Below are positions 1 through 8,283 of a stretch of DNA of 64,000 bases, one piece after another. Below the pieces are notes generated by a model, which saw only the letters and a list, made by a program, of their open reading frames with translations, searched no databases and was not told where the DNA came from. The translations under genes were made by a program, and so were the position numbers. Source of the DNA: Salinispora arenicola (GTDB lineage Bacteria > Actinomycetota > Actinomycetes > Mycobacteriales > Micromonosporaceae); the NCBI RefSeq assembly GCF_006716065.1, contig NZ_VFOL01000001.1, positions 2,046,001 through 2,110,000 on the forward strand, read 5' to 3'. Position 1 is the first letter of the stretch. Each line of letters begins with the position of its first letter.

Positions 1-40
1 CGTCAGAGTAGATCGTTGTTCCGGTGCTGAAGGAGAAGAA

Positions 41-1513
41 ATGGAAGCCACTCGACGAAATGTCCTGCGTATCCTGGCGGTAGGTGCGGGTGTTGCCGGC
101 GCCGCCACCATCTCGCCCTCCGCGCTGGCGGCCTACGGTAACGGCGCTGCCCTACGCGAGTCGACAGCGCAGCGAAGTCCTCACCCGGGAAGGCTGACCG
201 GGCGGCTGGTGTTCCCCGACGACGCCGACTACGACAACGCGCGGCTCGGGTGGAACCGACAGTTCAGCCCGTACCCCCTCGTGATTGTGTTCTGTCAGGA
301 CGCCCAAGACGTGATCAACGCCATCACCTGGTGTCGTCGACACGATGTGGCGTTCCGTGCTCGGGGCGGTCGGCATGCCCTGGAGGGGTGGTCGGCGGTG
401 GACGGCGGCGTCATCATCGACGTCAGCGACATGCAGGAGGTCGAGGTCGACACCCGCGCCCGCCAGGTGACCGTGCAGACCGGTGTCACCCAGGACCAGG
501 TCGTGGAGGTGTTGGGGGAGCGGGGTTTCGCCATTCCCACCGGAGCCGAGGTCGGCGTCGGCGTCGCCGGGGTCACGCTGGGCGGCGGGATCGGCCAACT
601 CTGCCGGAGTCTCGGGGTAACCAGTGACAGCCTGATGGGCCTCGATATTGTCATTCCCGAGGGGGAACGGGGCGCCCGTCTCGTGCGCGCGGACGAGACG
701 CAGCACGCCGACCTGCTGTGGGCCTCCCGCGGGGGCGGCGGCGGAAACTTCGGCATCGCGACCAGCTACACCTTCCGGATCCACCCGGTGTCGGACGTCG
801 TGGTGTATCAGATCACCTGGGACGACTGGCGGCAGCTAGGGAGGCTCTTCCGGATCTGGCAGGAGATCGCACCTTTTGCCGACGACGGTTTTGGTTCGGT
901 GTTCAACCCGAAGACCCGAGCGGACGGCCACATCTACTGCAACGGCATCTATCGTGGCTCAGAATACCGGTTGCGAGAGATAGTTCAGCCGCTGCTCGAC
1001 GTTGGTGACCCACAGGTCACGATGGAGACGATGTCCTACCTGGATGCCTGGAACGAGCTTGCGGGAACCACCGATCCGCCACGGAAGACCCATATCCCCT
1101 CGGCCTGGGTGTACGACCTTCTGCCAGATGAGGGAATCGACGCGGTTTATCGGCACCTGGCCGAACTTCCCGACCTCGGTGGCGAGGTCTGGTGCCTGAA
1201 CTGGGGTGGTGCGGTGAACCGGATTCCGACCGACGCCACCGCTTTCTTCCACCGGCGCCCGAAGTACTACATGGAGTGGAGCGGAAACTGGGAGACCGAC
1301 GGGGAGCAGAAGGTGGTCCTATCATGGACGGAGCAGTTCCGTCAGGCCCTACTGCCCTACGTCAAAGGTTCCTACGTCAATGTTCCAGACAGCAGCATTG
1401 GTGACTGGGCCACCGCATACTATGGCGACAACTATGCCCGGCTGCGCCGGATCAAAACCACGTACGACCCGTATGAGTTCTTCCAGTACGAGCAGAGTAT
1501 CCGGCCGTACTGA
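41..1513 (+). CDS. Tat-exported FAD-binding oxidoreductase, berberine-bridge-enzyme type
   Basis: 490-residue flavin-dependent oxidase, probably exported. The N-terminus has a twin-arginine signal (TRRNVLRIL followed by an Ala-rich stretch to about residue 30). The FAD_binding_4 domain covers roughly 70-250. GGRHALEGWS at 109-118 places His112 where this family binds FAD covalently, and GVTLGGGIG follows at about 180. The Cys used for a second flavin link in bicovalent members is absent at the expected PTGAEVGVG position, so a single His link is inferred. The BBE C-terminal signature YYGDNYARL lies near 457. The substrate cannot be told. A purine-rich site (AAGGAGAAG) precedes the ATG. An inverted repeat and an exporter gene follow. 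Confidence 0.85.
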   Translation: MEATRRNVLRILAVGAGVAGAATISPSALAAYGNGAALRESTAQRSPHPGRLTGRLVFPDDADYDNARLGWNRQFSPYPLVIVFCQDAQDVINAITWCRRHDVAFRARGGRHALEGWSAVDGGVIIDVSDMQEVEVDTRARQVTVQTGVTQDQVVEVLGERGFAIPTGAEVGVGVAGVTLGGGIGQLCRSLGVTSDSLMGLDIVIPEGERGARLVRADETQHADLLWASRGGGGGNFGIATSYTFRIHPVSDVVVYQITWDDWRQLGRLFRIWQEIAPFADDGFGSVFNPKTRADGHIYCNGIYRGSEYRLREIVQPLLDVGDPQVTMETMSYLDAWNELAGTTDPPRKTHIPSAWVYDLLPDEGIDAVYRHLAELPDLGGEVWCLNWGGAVNRIPTDATAFFHRRPKYYMEWSGNWETDGEQKVVLSWTEQFRQALLPYVKGSYVNVPDSSIGDWATAYYGDNYARLRRIKTTYDPYEFFQYEQSIRPY

Positions 1514-1529
1514 CGAGGTGGAGCAGCAC

Positions 1530-1571
1530 TCCCGTGAATTGATTTTGTCAGAGCAGGGTCAATTCACGGGA
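1530..1571. promoter_or_regulatory. 13-bp perfect inverted repeat between oxidase and exporter genes
   Basis: Arms TCCCGTGAATTGA (1530-1542) and TCAATTCACGGGA (1559-1571) are exactly complementary around a 16-nt centre. It begins 17 nt after the oxidase stop and ends about 80 nt before the exporter start. It has no trailing T-run and its arms are less GC-rich than their surroundings. It could be an operator for the exporter or a weak terminator; I cannot decide between these. Confidence 0.55.
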
Positions 1572-1649
1572 GGCTCGCGCGTGAGAGGTGGACGCCGCCG
1601 GTAGGCAAGGGGGTCGCGTGACCAGTCGTGAGCGTGCCGGGATGTCGCG

Positions 1650-3131
1650 TTGACGGCCCGTGAGCCCCGTTCCAGGCAGGCATCGGTGGGCGAGTACTCG
1701 CGCGGACGGGCCCGGCGGTGGCTGGTCGTCGCTGTTTGTCAACTGGTCGTATTCCTCGGGACGGTCACCACCGCGATGTTGGTCATCGCGGTACCTCAGA
1801 TCATCTCCACGATGGGCCTCGGCGAGGACGGCCAGCAGTGGATGGTTGCCGGCTACGCGCTGGCGTACGCCCTGATGTTGGTGCCCGGCGGCCGGCTCGG
1901 TGACGTGTGGCGACGGCGCGCCGTCTTCGTGTCCAGCCTGGTGCTGAGCGGGGTGGCCGCCACGTCCGCCGCCCTCGCCCAGACGCCGGTCTGGCTGGTG
2001 TTTTCCGTGTTGGTGCAGGGCGGTGCACTCGGGGTGGTCAGCCCGCAGATCCTTGGGTTCTTCCAGCAGTTGTTCAACAAAAAGGAGCGGGGCCGTCCGT
2101 ACGGTTTGCTCGGGGTGGCGTTCGCCGTCGCCCTCGGATCCGGACCGGTCCTGGGCGGCGTGCTGGTCGACGTCAGTCCGGAAAACGGTTGGCGACTGAT
2201 TTTCGTCGCGAACGCCTCGATCGCCTTCCTGGCGGCCACCCTGGGCTTTCTCCTGATACCTGCGTTGACGACATCGCCGGATCGCTGCTGGTGGCGACGC
2301 ACGGACCCGGTGGGCGTCGTCCTGTTCGTCGTCGGGATGGTGGCGCTCTGGATTCCGATGGTGGAGGAGACGGAGCGGACCCCGGTCCTGTGGGTGCTGG
2401 CGCCGGTCGGCGTGGTCGTTCTCGCCGGCTTCGTGTTCTGGGAGCGGCGTCAGGCGAAACGGGGATCACCGCTGGTCGACCTGGGCCTACTGCGGGTCCG
2501 GTCCTACGGCCTGGGCGCGCTCATCGCGGTGTTGTTCGGCGCCTACGACGCGCTGTACTACGTACTCGCGCTCTATCTGCAGGATGGGGTGGGCCACAGC
2601 CCTCTCACCACCGGTCTCGTCATGGCGCCGATCGCCGGGGGTACGGCGGCGGGGGCGGTCGTCGGGGGCCGGCTGGCCTGGCGAGCAGGTCGCCGGGTGG
2701 TAGCCCTCGGACTGCTGACGTCTCTTGTCGGACTAGCGGCGGTCACGGTTGGTGACCTCTTCCTGCCAACCTTCGACAGCCCGCACTCGGCCGCCCTGCC
2801 ACTGCTGTTCGCCGGCCTCGGCGCGGGCTTCGTCCTCAGCGGCCTGGGTAGCGGACTGACCAACATCCCGAACCAGACCGTGACCATGTCGCAGGTGTCC
2901 AACACGCGGGCCGGCAGCGCTGCCGGGATGTTGCAGACCGGGCACCGTCTCGGAATCTCAGCCGGAATAGTCGGCGTCAGCACCGCACTGTTCGCAACGT
3001 TGGACCGTACCGGCGGCGACTGGCTGGCGGCCTTCCGGACCACGCTGTTGATCATCGCGGCGTTTATCCTCGTCGCACTCCTGATCGCCCTGACGGACAT
3101 TGTCACCAGGAAGGAGGGGCAGGTTCGGTGA
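1650..3131 (+). CDS. MFS multidrug exporter, DHA2 (14-TM, EmrB/QacA-like)
   Basis: 493-residue integral membrane transporter. Fourteen hydrophobic segments can be followed from about residue 27 to 485. The loop between TM2 and TM3 reads GGRLGDVWRRR, the MFS motif A. A long hydrophilic C-terminus is missing. The likely role is proton-driven export of a drug or a secondary metabolite; the neighbouring FAD oxidase could make or modify the cargo, but that is inference. The listed start is TTG; an in-frame GTG at about 1686 is an alternative, and neither has a strong ribosome-binding site. The gene converges on the PP2C phosphatase with a 44-bp gap. Confidence 0.85.
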   Translation: MTAREPRSRQASVGEYSRGRARRWLVVAVCQLVVFLGTVTTAMLVIAVPQIISTMGLGEDGQQWMVAGYALAYALMLVPGGRLGDVWRRRAVFVSSLVLSGVAATSAALAQTPVWLVFSVLVQGGALGVVSPQILGFFQQLFNKKERGRPYGLLGVAFAVALGSGPVLGGVLVDVSPENGWRLIFVANASIAFLAATLGFLLIPALTTSPDRCWWRRTDPVGVVLFVVGMVALWIPMVEETERTPVLWVLAPVGVVVLAGFVFWERRQAKRGSPLVDLGLLRVRSYGLGALIAVLFGAYDALYYVLALYLQDGVGHSPLTTGLVMAPIAGGTAAGAVVGGRLAWRAGRRVVALGLLTSLVGLAAVTVGDLFLPTFDSPHSAALPLLFAGLGAGFVLSGLGSGLTNIPNQTVTMSQVSNTRAGSAAGMLQTGHRLGISAGIVGVSTALFATLDRTGGDWLAAFRTTLLIIAAFILVALLIALTDIVTRKEGQVR

Positions 3132-3175
3132 ACGGACACCCGTGCCGCGCTGGGTGACCTGTGCCGCGGTCTCGT

Positions 3176-3895
3176 TCAGGCCGCTGTCACATCGGAGACC
3201 ACCACGGTGACGTTGTCCGGTGCGCCAGCCTGGTGGGCGAGCTTGACCAACTGCTCCCCGCAGATGTGACGGTCGCCGTACTGGGCCAGGACGGAAGCGA
3301 TCGCCTCGTACTCGACGTAGTCGGAGAGCCCATCGCTGCACAGCAACAGCCGGTCACCAGGCGTAACGGTCAGTGTCCCGATCGCGGGCGGGATGCCGGC
3401 GCCCTGCACCGCCCGGGTCACCAGTGAGCGCTGGGGGTGGTGTCGGGCCTGCTCGGGGGTGATCGCGCCCTGGTCGATGAGCGCCTGCACGAAGGTGTCG
3501 TCCCGGGTGATCAGCGTCAGCTCCCCGTCCCGCAGCAGGTAGCAGCGGGAGTCGCCGACCTGGGCCAGTACCAGTGTGTTGTCGGCGAGCAGGGCAGCGG
3601 TCAGTGTCGTCCCCATGCCCTCCCGTGCGGGGTCCGCGGTTATGGCGGCGTGGATGCGCTGGTTGGCGGCGCTGACCACGGCGCGTAGCGCGTCGGCGGC
3701 CCCGGTGGGGGTGGTCGGGGGGGTCAGCTCGTCCAGGATCCGGATGACGATCTCACTCGCCACCTCACCTGCGGGCAGACCGCCCATGCCGTCCGCGACC
3801 GCGAGGAGTCGCTCGCCGGCCAGGGCGGAGTCCTCGTTGTTGTTCCGGACAAGGCCGATGTCGTTGCGGATGGCCGAACGGAGGATCAACGTCAT
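3176..3895 (-). CDS. PP2C-family serine/threonine protein phosphatase
   Basis: 239-residue soluble metal-dependent phosphatase of the PstP/Stp type. The metal-binding motifs are visible: NNNEDS near residue 18, ADGMGG near 34, GDSRCYLLRDG near 117, CSDGLSDYV near 190 and DNVTVVV near 225. It consists of the catalytic domain alone with no membrane segment, unlike the septal PstP that carries a C-terminal TM and extracellular part. It probably reverses Ser/Thr-kinase phosphorylation in the cytoplasm; no kinase gene is adjacent. It is followed on the same strand by two small unrelated genes. Confidence 0.88.
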   Translation of the reverse strand: MTLILRSAIRNDIGLVRNNNEDSALAGERLLAVADGMGGLPAGEVASEIVIRILDELTPPTTPTGAADALRAVVSAANQRIHAAITADPAREGMGTTLTAALLADNTLVLAQVGDSRCYLLRDGELTLITRDDTFVQALIDQGAITPEQARHHPQRSLVTRAVQGAGIPPAIGTLTVTPGDRLLLCSDGLSDYVEYEAIASVLAQYGDRHICGEQLVKLAHQAGAPDNVTVVVSDVTAA

Positions 3896-3970
3896 GGGAC
3901 CAAGCTTGCCAAGAACACCCTCCGTTCGTCTCTACACACTTGTGGGGATTGGGAAATCTTGGTCGGATAG

Positions 3971-4327
3971 TCACTCCTCGACCGGTAGATCTTTCAGTGG
4001 CACGTCCAGGCGGACCGCATCGGTGACGGCCGCGATCTGGTCTGCGGGCACGTAGACCGCCCCGGTGCGGACCCGGTCGGTGGAGACCTTCAGGTAGCCC
4101 GCGTGCCGCAACCGGGCCGCCAGGTCGGCCGGAACATCCGGCTCCTCCACCGCGGTGGCCTCGATCAGCTCGTTCAGGCTGCTTCCTGGGTCGGCGGTCG
4201 GCGCCTGTACGGTCACCGCGTTCGGGTCGTCGCGCTGGACCAGATCCACGATGCCGATCTCACTGCCGGCGGCGTCAACCACCCGCATCCCGGTGGTGAC
4301 CCGGGAGAGGACGCGCTGCTTGTTCAT
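3971..4327 (-). CDS. PRC-barrel/DUF2171-like protein
   Basis: 118-residue small soluble protein. The opening MNKQRVLSRVTTGMRVVDAAGSEIG is laid out like the first strands of a PRC-barrel or DUF2171 domain (GxxVxDxxGxxIGxVxxV). The second half, PADLAARLRHAGYLKV and later GAVYVPADQIAAV, fits such proteins in actinobacteria. I chose the ATG at 4327 because the upstream in-frame extension is Arg-rich shadow sequence lying over the next gene. The function is unknown; PRC-barrel proteins are often RNA- or membrane-associated adaptors. Confidence 0.65.
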   Translation of the reverse strand: MNKQRVLSRVTTGMRVVDAAGSEIGIVDLVQRDDPNAVTVQAPTADPGSSLNELIEATAVEEPDVPADLAARLRHAGYLKVSTDRVRTGAVYVPADQIAAVTDAVRLDVPLKDLPVEE

Positions 4328-4356
4328 GCTGGCGCCGTTCCCGGCCGATCCGTGCG

Positions 4357-4602
4357 CTAAACACCGCCCCAGCCGCTCGGCGGACGGGGGGACAGCTCGC
4401 GCCATGCGTCGGCGCCGTGGAGCAGCGCCCGGACCGTCTCTTCGGCCTCCTCGACGCTGTCGTACTCGTAGAACTGGGAGACCCCCTCCGAGCCGCCGGC
4501 GCGCTGTTCGACGTACCACCGGTCGGCGTTGACGCGGAGGAAGACATCGCGTCGGGCCAGGCGCCCCCACTTCCCGTTCCACCAGTGCTTTCGTTGCTCC
4601 AT
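4357..4602 (-). CDS. conserved small hypothetical protein
   Basis: 81-residue protein starting MEQRKHWWNGKWGRLARRDVF. It is rich in Trp and Arg at the start and acidic in the middle (EYDSVEEAEETVRALL). It looks like one of the short conserved actinobacterial proteins of unknown role with a single alpha/beta fold. It sits 29 bp upstream of the PRC-barrel-like gene on the same strand, so the two may be co-transcribed. No catalytic motif is visible. Confidence 0.6.
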   Translation of the reverse strand: MEQRKHWWNGKWGRLARRDVFLRVNADRWYVEQRAGGSEGVSQFYEYDSVEEAEETVRALLHGADAWRELSPRPPSGWGGV

Positions 4603-4682
4603 GACGAGGACTCTATCGAACAGGTGTTCGAATGAGGTCGGCCCCCGCGGGATTCCCGCAGGGTGGGTGACCCCGGCGCGAC

Positions 4683-5366
4683 CTACGGCCGCGGCGGCGG
4701 CTCCAGGAAGGCCCCCGCTTCGATCGCCGCTCGTTCCGGATCGCCGGCCCGGATCGCGGCCACCAGTCGGGAGTGGTCGACGTAACGCTCCGGCACCAGA
4801 GCCTCACCCATCGTCGCGGCGACGGTGCTGCGCATCGCGGTGCCGATGGAAGCGTGCAGTTCGGCGAGCATGCCGTTGTGTGCGGCCGCGACGACCGTGG
4901 TGTGCAGTGCGGCGTCGGCCACCACGAACTCGTTGACCCGACCGCCGCGCCACGCGGCCTCCCGGGCGGCGAGCGCGTCGGAGAGTGCCGCCAGGTCCCC
5001 GGGGGTGCGCCGTAGCGCGGCCAGCCGGGCGGCCTCCACCTCGAGCGCGCGCCGCACCTCGACCACCTCGGTCATCCGGTCGTCGGTGAGCTGGCGGGCC
5101 ACCACCGGGGCCAGTTCGTCAACCGAGACCACGTACGTCCCCGAGCCCTGCCGGCGCTCCAGTACTCCCGCATGCACCAGCGCCCGGATCGCCTCACGGA
5201 TGGTGTTGCGCCCGACGCCAAGGGCCGTCACGAGTTGCGGCTCGGTCGGGATTCGGCTGCCCACCGGCCACTCACCGCCGAGGATCCGTGCTCGGAGCTG
5301 GACGATCGTCTCCTGCACCCGTTGACCGCGGGGCGGGACGGGGGCGGTCTCGACGATGGGTGGCAC
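4683..5366 (-). CDS. GntR-family regulator, FadR/FCD subfamily
   Basis: 227-residue transcription factor. The winged helix at about 15-80 contains TEPQLVTALGVGRNTIREAI followed by the wing RRQGSGTYV. The all-helical FCD ligand-binding domain runs from about 95 to 220 and supplies the acidic and His residues (for example VVADAALHTTVVAAAHNGML) that bind a metal or organic acid. The start is GTG with AAGGG upstream. It is divergent from an MFS transporter with only 50 bp between them, so it most likely controls that gene and itself. Confidence 0.85.
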   Translation of the reverse strand: MPPIVETAPVPPRGQRVQETIVQLRARILGGEWPVGSRIPTEPQLVTALGVGRNTIREAIRALVHAGVLERRQGSGTYVVSVDELAPVVARQLTDDRMTEVVEVRRALEVEAARLAALRRTPGDLAALSDALAAREAAWRGGRVNEFVVADAALHTTVVAAAHNGMLAELHASIGTAMRSTVAATMGEALVPERYVDHSRLVAAIRAGDPERAAIEAGAFLEPPPRP

Positions 5367-5416
5367 TGGTTACAACCCTTGCCGGAAATTCATCCCATGA
5401 TTGTAGGTTCGAACTC
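5367..5416. promoter_or_regulatory. divergent GntR/MFS control region with two palindromes
   Basis: A 50-bp gap between divergent starts holds GGTTACAACC (5368-5377) and the perfect palindrome GTTCGAAC (5407-5414), the latter touching the transporter ATG. Both are plausible GntR half-sites. The assignment rests on position and symmetry only. Confidence 0.4.
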
Positions 5417-6793
5417 ATGACCCCGCCACCGTCCTCCAGTCCCATCGGGATGAGGGCGCACCCGACTCACGCGCGCACCCCCCGGGACCGGGCAGGACAC
5501 CCTCTCCCGGAGGGCGCCGCCGCGGAGGCCACAGGCTCCCCCAGTGCCGTGGCCACGGCCAACGGCGGCAAGCGTGGAGCAGCGCGTCGAGGCGCGCTCG
5601 TACTGGTCGGCATGGTCCTGGTGGGTGCGAACCTGCGGGTGGCCGTGACCAGCCTCGGTGCGCTGCTCGACGAGGTGCGTACCGGGCTCGGACTGTCCGG
5701 AACCATGGCCGGTGTGGTCACCACGCTGCCGACGGTCGCGTTCGCCGGGCTCGGGGCGATCACCCCGTGGCTGGTCCGTCGGGCGGCACCGGCACGGGTG
5801 CTGGTGGTGGCCATGCTCGCGCTCACCGCCGGCCAGGTGCTCCGGGCGGCCACCGGCTCCGCGCTGGTCTTCGTCATCACCAGCGTGCTGGCGCTGGCCG
5901 GGATCGCGGTGGCGAACATCCTCCTGCCCCTGCTGGTCAAGCAGTACTTTCCGCACCGCACCGGACTGGCCACCGGGGCGTACACGATGGCCATGACCGT
6001 GGGCACGACGGTGGCCGCCGCCGCGGCGGTGCCGATCGCGTACGCCTTCGGCTCCTGGCGGGCCGGGCTCGGCGTCTGGGCTGGGCTGGCCGCGGTGGCC
6101 GTACTTCCATGGGTGTCGCTGGCCCGGCGGGCCCGTACCGAAGCGGGGCGGTCGAGCCCGACGGAGACCGTCACCCGGACCCGGGTGCGCCCGGCGCGAA
6201 CCCGGCTCGGCTGGGCCATGGCCGGGTACTTCGGCACGCAGTCGCTCAGCGGGTACGCGATCATGGGCTGGTTGGCGCAGCTGTTCCGTGACTCCGGGTA
6301 CCAGCCGGCGACGGCGGGTCTCCTGCTCGCCGGGGTGACGGCGCTGGGCGTGCCGGTCGCGCTCGTGATGCCGATGCTGGCCGGCCGGCTGCGGACGCTG
6401 CGACCGCTGGTGTTGTCGTTGGCCGCCGCGTCGGCGCTGTCCTACCTGGGCCTGGCACTGGCACCGTACGACGGCGCATTGCTCTGGGTGGCTCTGCTGG
6501 CCCTGGGTCAGGGTGCGTTTCCGCTGGTCCTTGCGACCATCGGGCTACGGGCACGCACGGCGGAGGGGACAGTGGCACTGTCGGCGTTCGCGCAGAGCAC
6601 CGGCTATCTCATCGCAGCGCTGGGACCGCTGTTCGTGGGCGTCCTCTATGGGGCCACCGGGGGGTGGACCGTGCCGGTCGGCTTTCTGCTGTCGGCGCTC
6701 GCGGTGCAGACCTGCGTGGGCCTGGTCATCGCCCGTCCACGCTACATCGAGGACGAGGATGGGTTCGTGGCCGGCCGGCACGCCGGTCGCTGA
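5417..6793 (+). CDS. MFS transporter, CynX/NimT-like
   Basis: 458-residue, 12-TM major facilitator. A hydrophilic, Pro/Ala-rich N-terminus of about 50 residues precedes TM1 (LVLVGMVLVGANLRVAVTSL), whose NLRVA and the following LGLSGTMAGVVTTLPTVAF are typical of the cyanate/nitroimidazole (CynX/NimT/YycB) branch. The substrate is unknown. The start is the ATG at 5417; the reading frame stays open further upstream but that part lies over the regulator gene. The gene is probably controlled by the divergent GntR protein. Confidence 0.82.
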   Translation: MTPPPSSSPIGMRAHPTHARTPRDRAGHPLPEGAAAEATGSPSAVATANGGKRGAARRGALVLVGMVLVGANLRVAVTSLGALLDEVRTGLGLSGTMAGVVTTLPTVAFAGLGAITPWLVRRAAPARVLVVAMLALTAGQVLRAATGSALVFVITSVLALAGIAVANILLPLLVKQYFPHRTGLATGAYTMAMTVGTTVAAAAAVPIAYAFGSWRAGLGVWAGLAAVAVLPWVSLARRARTEAGRSSPTETVTRTRVRPARTRLGWAMAGYFGTQSLSGYAIMGWLAQLFRDSGYQPATAGLLLAGVTALGVPVALVMPMLAGRLRTLRPLVLSLAAASALSYLGLALAPYDGALLWVALLALGQGAFPLVLATIGLRARTAEGTVALSAFAQSTGYLIAALGPLFVGVLYGATGGWTVPVGFLLSALAVQTCVGLVIARPRYIEDEDGFVAGRHAGR

Positions 6794-6946
6794 GGCGGTG
6801 GGCCACCGACACGGGTGTCGTCAGGACGACGCCGGAGTGGGATTGCCGGTGACGGTCCACAACATTCGCCTGGACCTCCGGCGATCGGGAGCGGTATCCC
6901 AACATGGGGTGCTCCGCAGATCAGGAGCCGATGTCCGGACGCTGGG

Positions 6947-7189
6947 TCAGCCGGCGGTGACCAGGCCGGTGGAAAGGGCGACCAGGGCGCCGGCGGCTGT
7001 CGCGCAGCAGCAGACCACCAGGACGGCGACCATACCGAGGATCATCCAAATCCGTCGATCTTGCGCGACCATGCGAAGGTCGGGCCGGGGCGTGCCGTCC
7101 ACTGGCGGACCGTCCCCGCTGTTCCCGGCCGGATGCCCGCTGTTCCCGGCCCGACGTCCGCCGTTCTCGATCGGACCTTCGCTGCTCAC
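6947..7189 (-). CDS. small single-pass membrane protein, unknown
   Basis: 80-residue protein. The N-terminal 45 residues are hydrophilic and rich in Gly, Pro and Asn. One strong membrane helix follows at about 48-75 (WMILGMVAVLVVCCCATAAGAL), with three adjacent cysteines. It starts with GTG. No family is recognised. It is divergent from the PLP dehydratase gene with a 41-bp gap. Confidence 0.5.
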   Translation of the reverse strand: MSSEGPIENGGRRAGNSGHPAGNSGDGPPVDGTPRPDLRMVAQDRRIWMILGMVAVLVVCCCATAAGALVALSTGLVTAG

Positions 7190-7230
7190 GCCCCGGGAGT
7201 CTAGGCGAGTGGCCCGCCAGGCAGGATCAG

Positions 7231-8178
7231 GTGATGGAGCTCGTGTCTGTCGACGACATCCGGAGCGCGGCCACCGACATCGCCGGCCACGTCCTGCGTA
7301 CCCCGCTGATGCGGGCCCCCTGGGACGCGGACCTGTGGCTCAAACCGGAGAGCCTGCAACCGGTCGGGTCCTTCAAGCTACGTGGCGCGACCCATGCGGT
7401 GGCCCGGCTCACGGCGGCGCAGCGATCACGTGGCGTGGTCACCCACTCGTCGGGTAACCATGGCCTGGCGTTGGCGTACGCGGCTGCCGCCGCCGGTGTG
7501 CCGTGCCGGGTCGTCGTACCCGAGGGAGCGCCGGCGGCCAAGGTCGATCGGATCCGGGCGCTCGGCGTCGACGTGGTGACGGTGCCACCGCCGCGCCGGG
7601 CGCCCGCGGCGCGAGAGATCGCGACGGAAACCGGCGCGGTGCTGGTGCCGCCGTTCGACGATCGGCGGATCATCGCTGGCCAGGGCACGATTGGCCTGGA
7701 GATCGTGGCGGACCTGCCCGACGTCGATGTGGTGCTGGTGCCGGTCGGCGGCGGCGGGTTGTCGTCGGGCATCGCGACCGCGGTCCGGGCGCTCCGGCCG
7801 GCGGCAGCAGTCGTCGGCGTGGAGCCGGAGTGGGCCGCTGACGCCCGGGACTCGCTGGCGGCGGGGTCGGTGGTGGTGTGGGGCGAGGACCGTACCTACC
7901 GGACGTCGGCCGACGGGCTGCGCCTGCCTCCGTCCGAGCTGACCCTCGCGCACCTGCTCGACCGGCTGGACGGCATCGTGACCGTGACGGAGGACGAGAT
8001 CCGGGCGGCGCTGGGTCGGCTGGTCCGCGACGCGCGGCTCGTGGTGGAGCCGAGCGCCGCGGTGGCGGTCGCGGCCCGGCTGTTCCGCGCCGCCGGGCTA
8101 CCAGCCGGGCGTACGGTCGCCGTGGTCACCGGCGGCAACGTGGAACCGGCCGTGCTTGCCGCCGCGCTCGCCGACTAG
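7231..8178 (+). CDS. PLP-dependent serine/threonine dehydratase
   Basis: 315-residue fold-type II PLP enzyme. SFKLRGA at 47-53 gives the Schiff-base Lys49. The SSGNHG phosphate/substrate loop lies near 74, and the glycine loop VPVGGGGLSSG near 170. There is no C-terminal ACT domain, so it resembles catabolic threonine/serine dehydratases or serine racemase-like enzymes rather than feedback-regulated IlvA. It probably deaminates L-Thr or L-Ser to the 2-oxoacid. Start is GTG 7231 or ATG 7234. A strong hairpin separates it from the convergent oligopeptidase. Confidence 0.82.
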   Translation: MMELVSVDDIRSAATDIAGHVLRTPLMRAPWDADLWLKPESLQPVGSFKLRGATHAVARLTAAQRSRGVVTHSSGNHGLALAYAAAAAGVPCRVVVPEGAPAAKVDRIRALGVDVVTVPPPRRAPAAREIATETGAVLVPPFDDRRIIAGQGTIGLEIVADLPDVDVVLVPVGGGGLSSGIATAVRALRPAAAVVGVEPEWAADARDSLAAGSVVVWGEDRTYRTSADGLRLPPSELTLAHLLDRLDGIVTVTEDEIRAALGRLVRDARLVVEPSAAVAVAARLFRAAGLPAGRTVAVVTGGNVEPAVLAAALAD

Positions 8179-8235
8179 CCTTCCGTGTCGCGCCGACCAG
8201 CTTGCCGTGTCGGCGGCCGTGGCCGCGAGGGAGGA

Positions 8236-8277
8236 GGGAAGGCCCGGGGTCGGCACCCTCGTTGACCGGGCCTTCCC
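8236..8277. terminator. bidirectional terminator hairpin
   Basis: GGGAAGGCCCGG (8236-8247) pairs perfectly with CCGGGCCTTCCC (8266-8277). It lies in the 105-bp gap between two convergent genes. It lacks a strong U-tract, as is common in high-GC actinobacteria. Confidence 0.7.
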
Positions 8278-8283
8278 GGCGCC

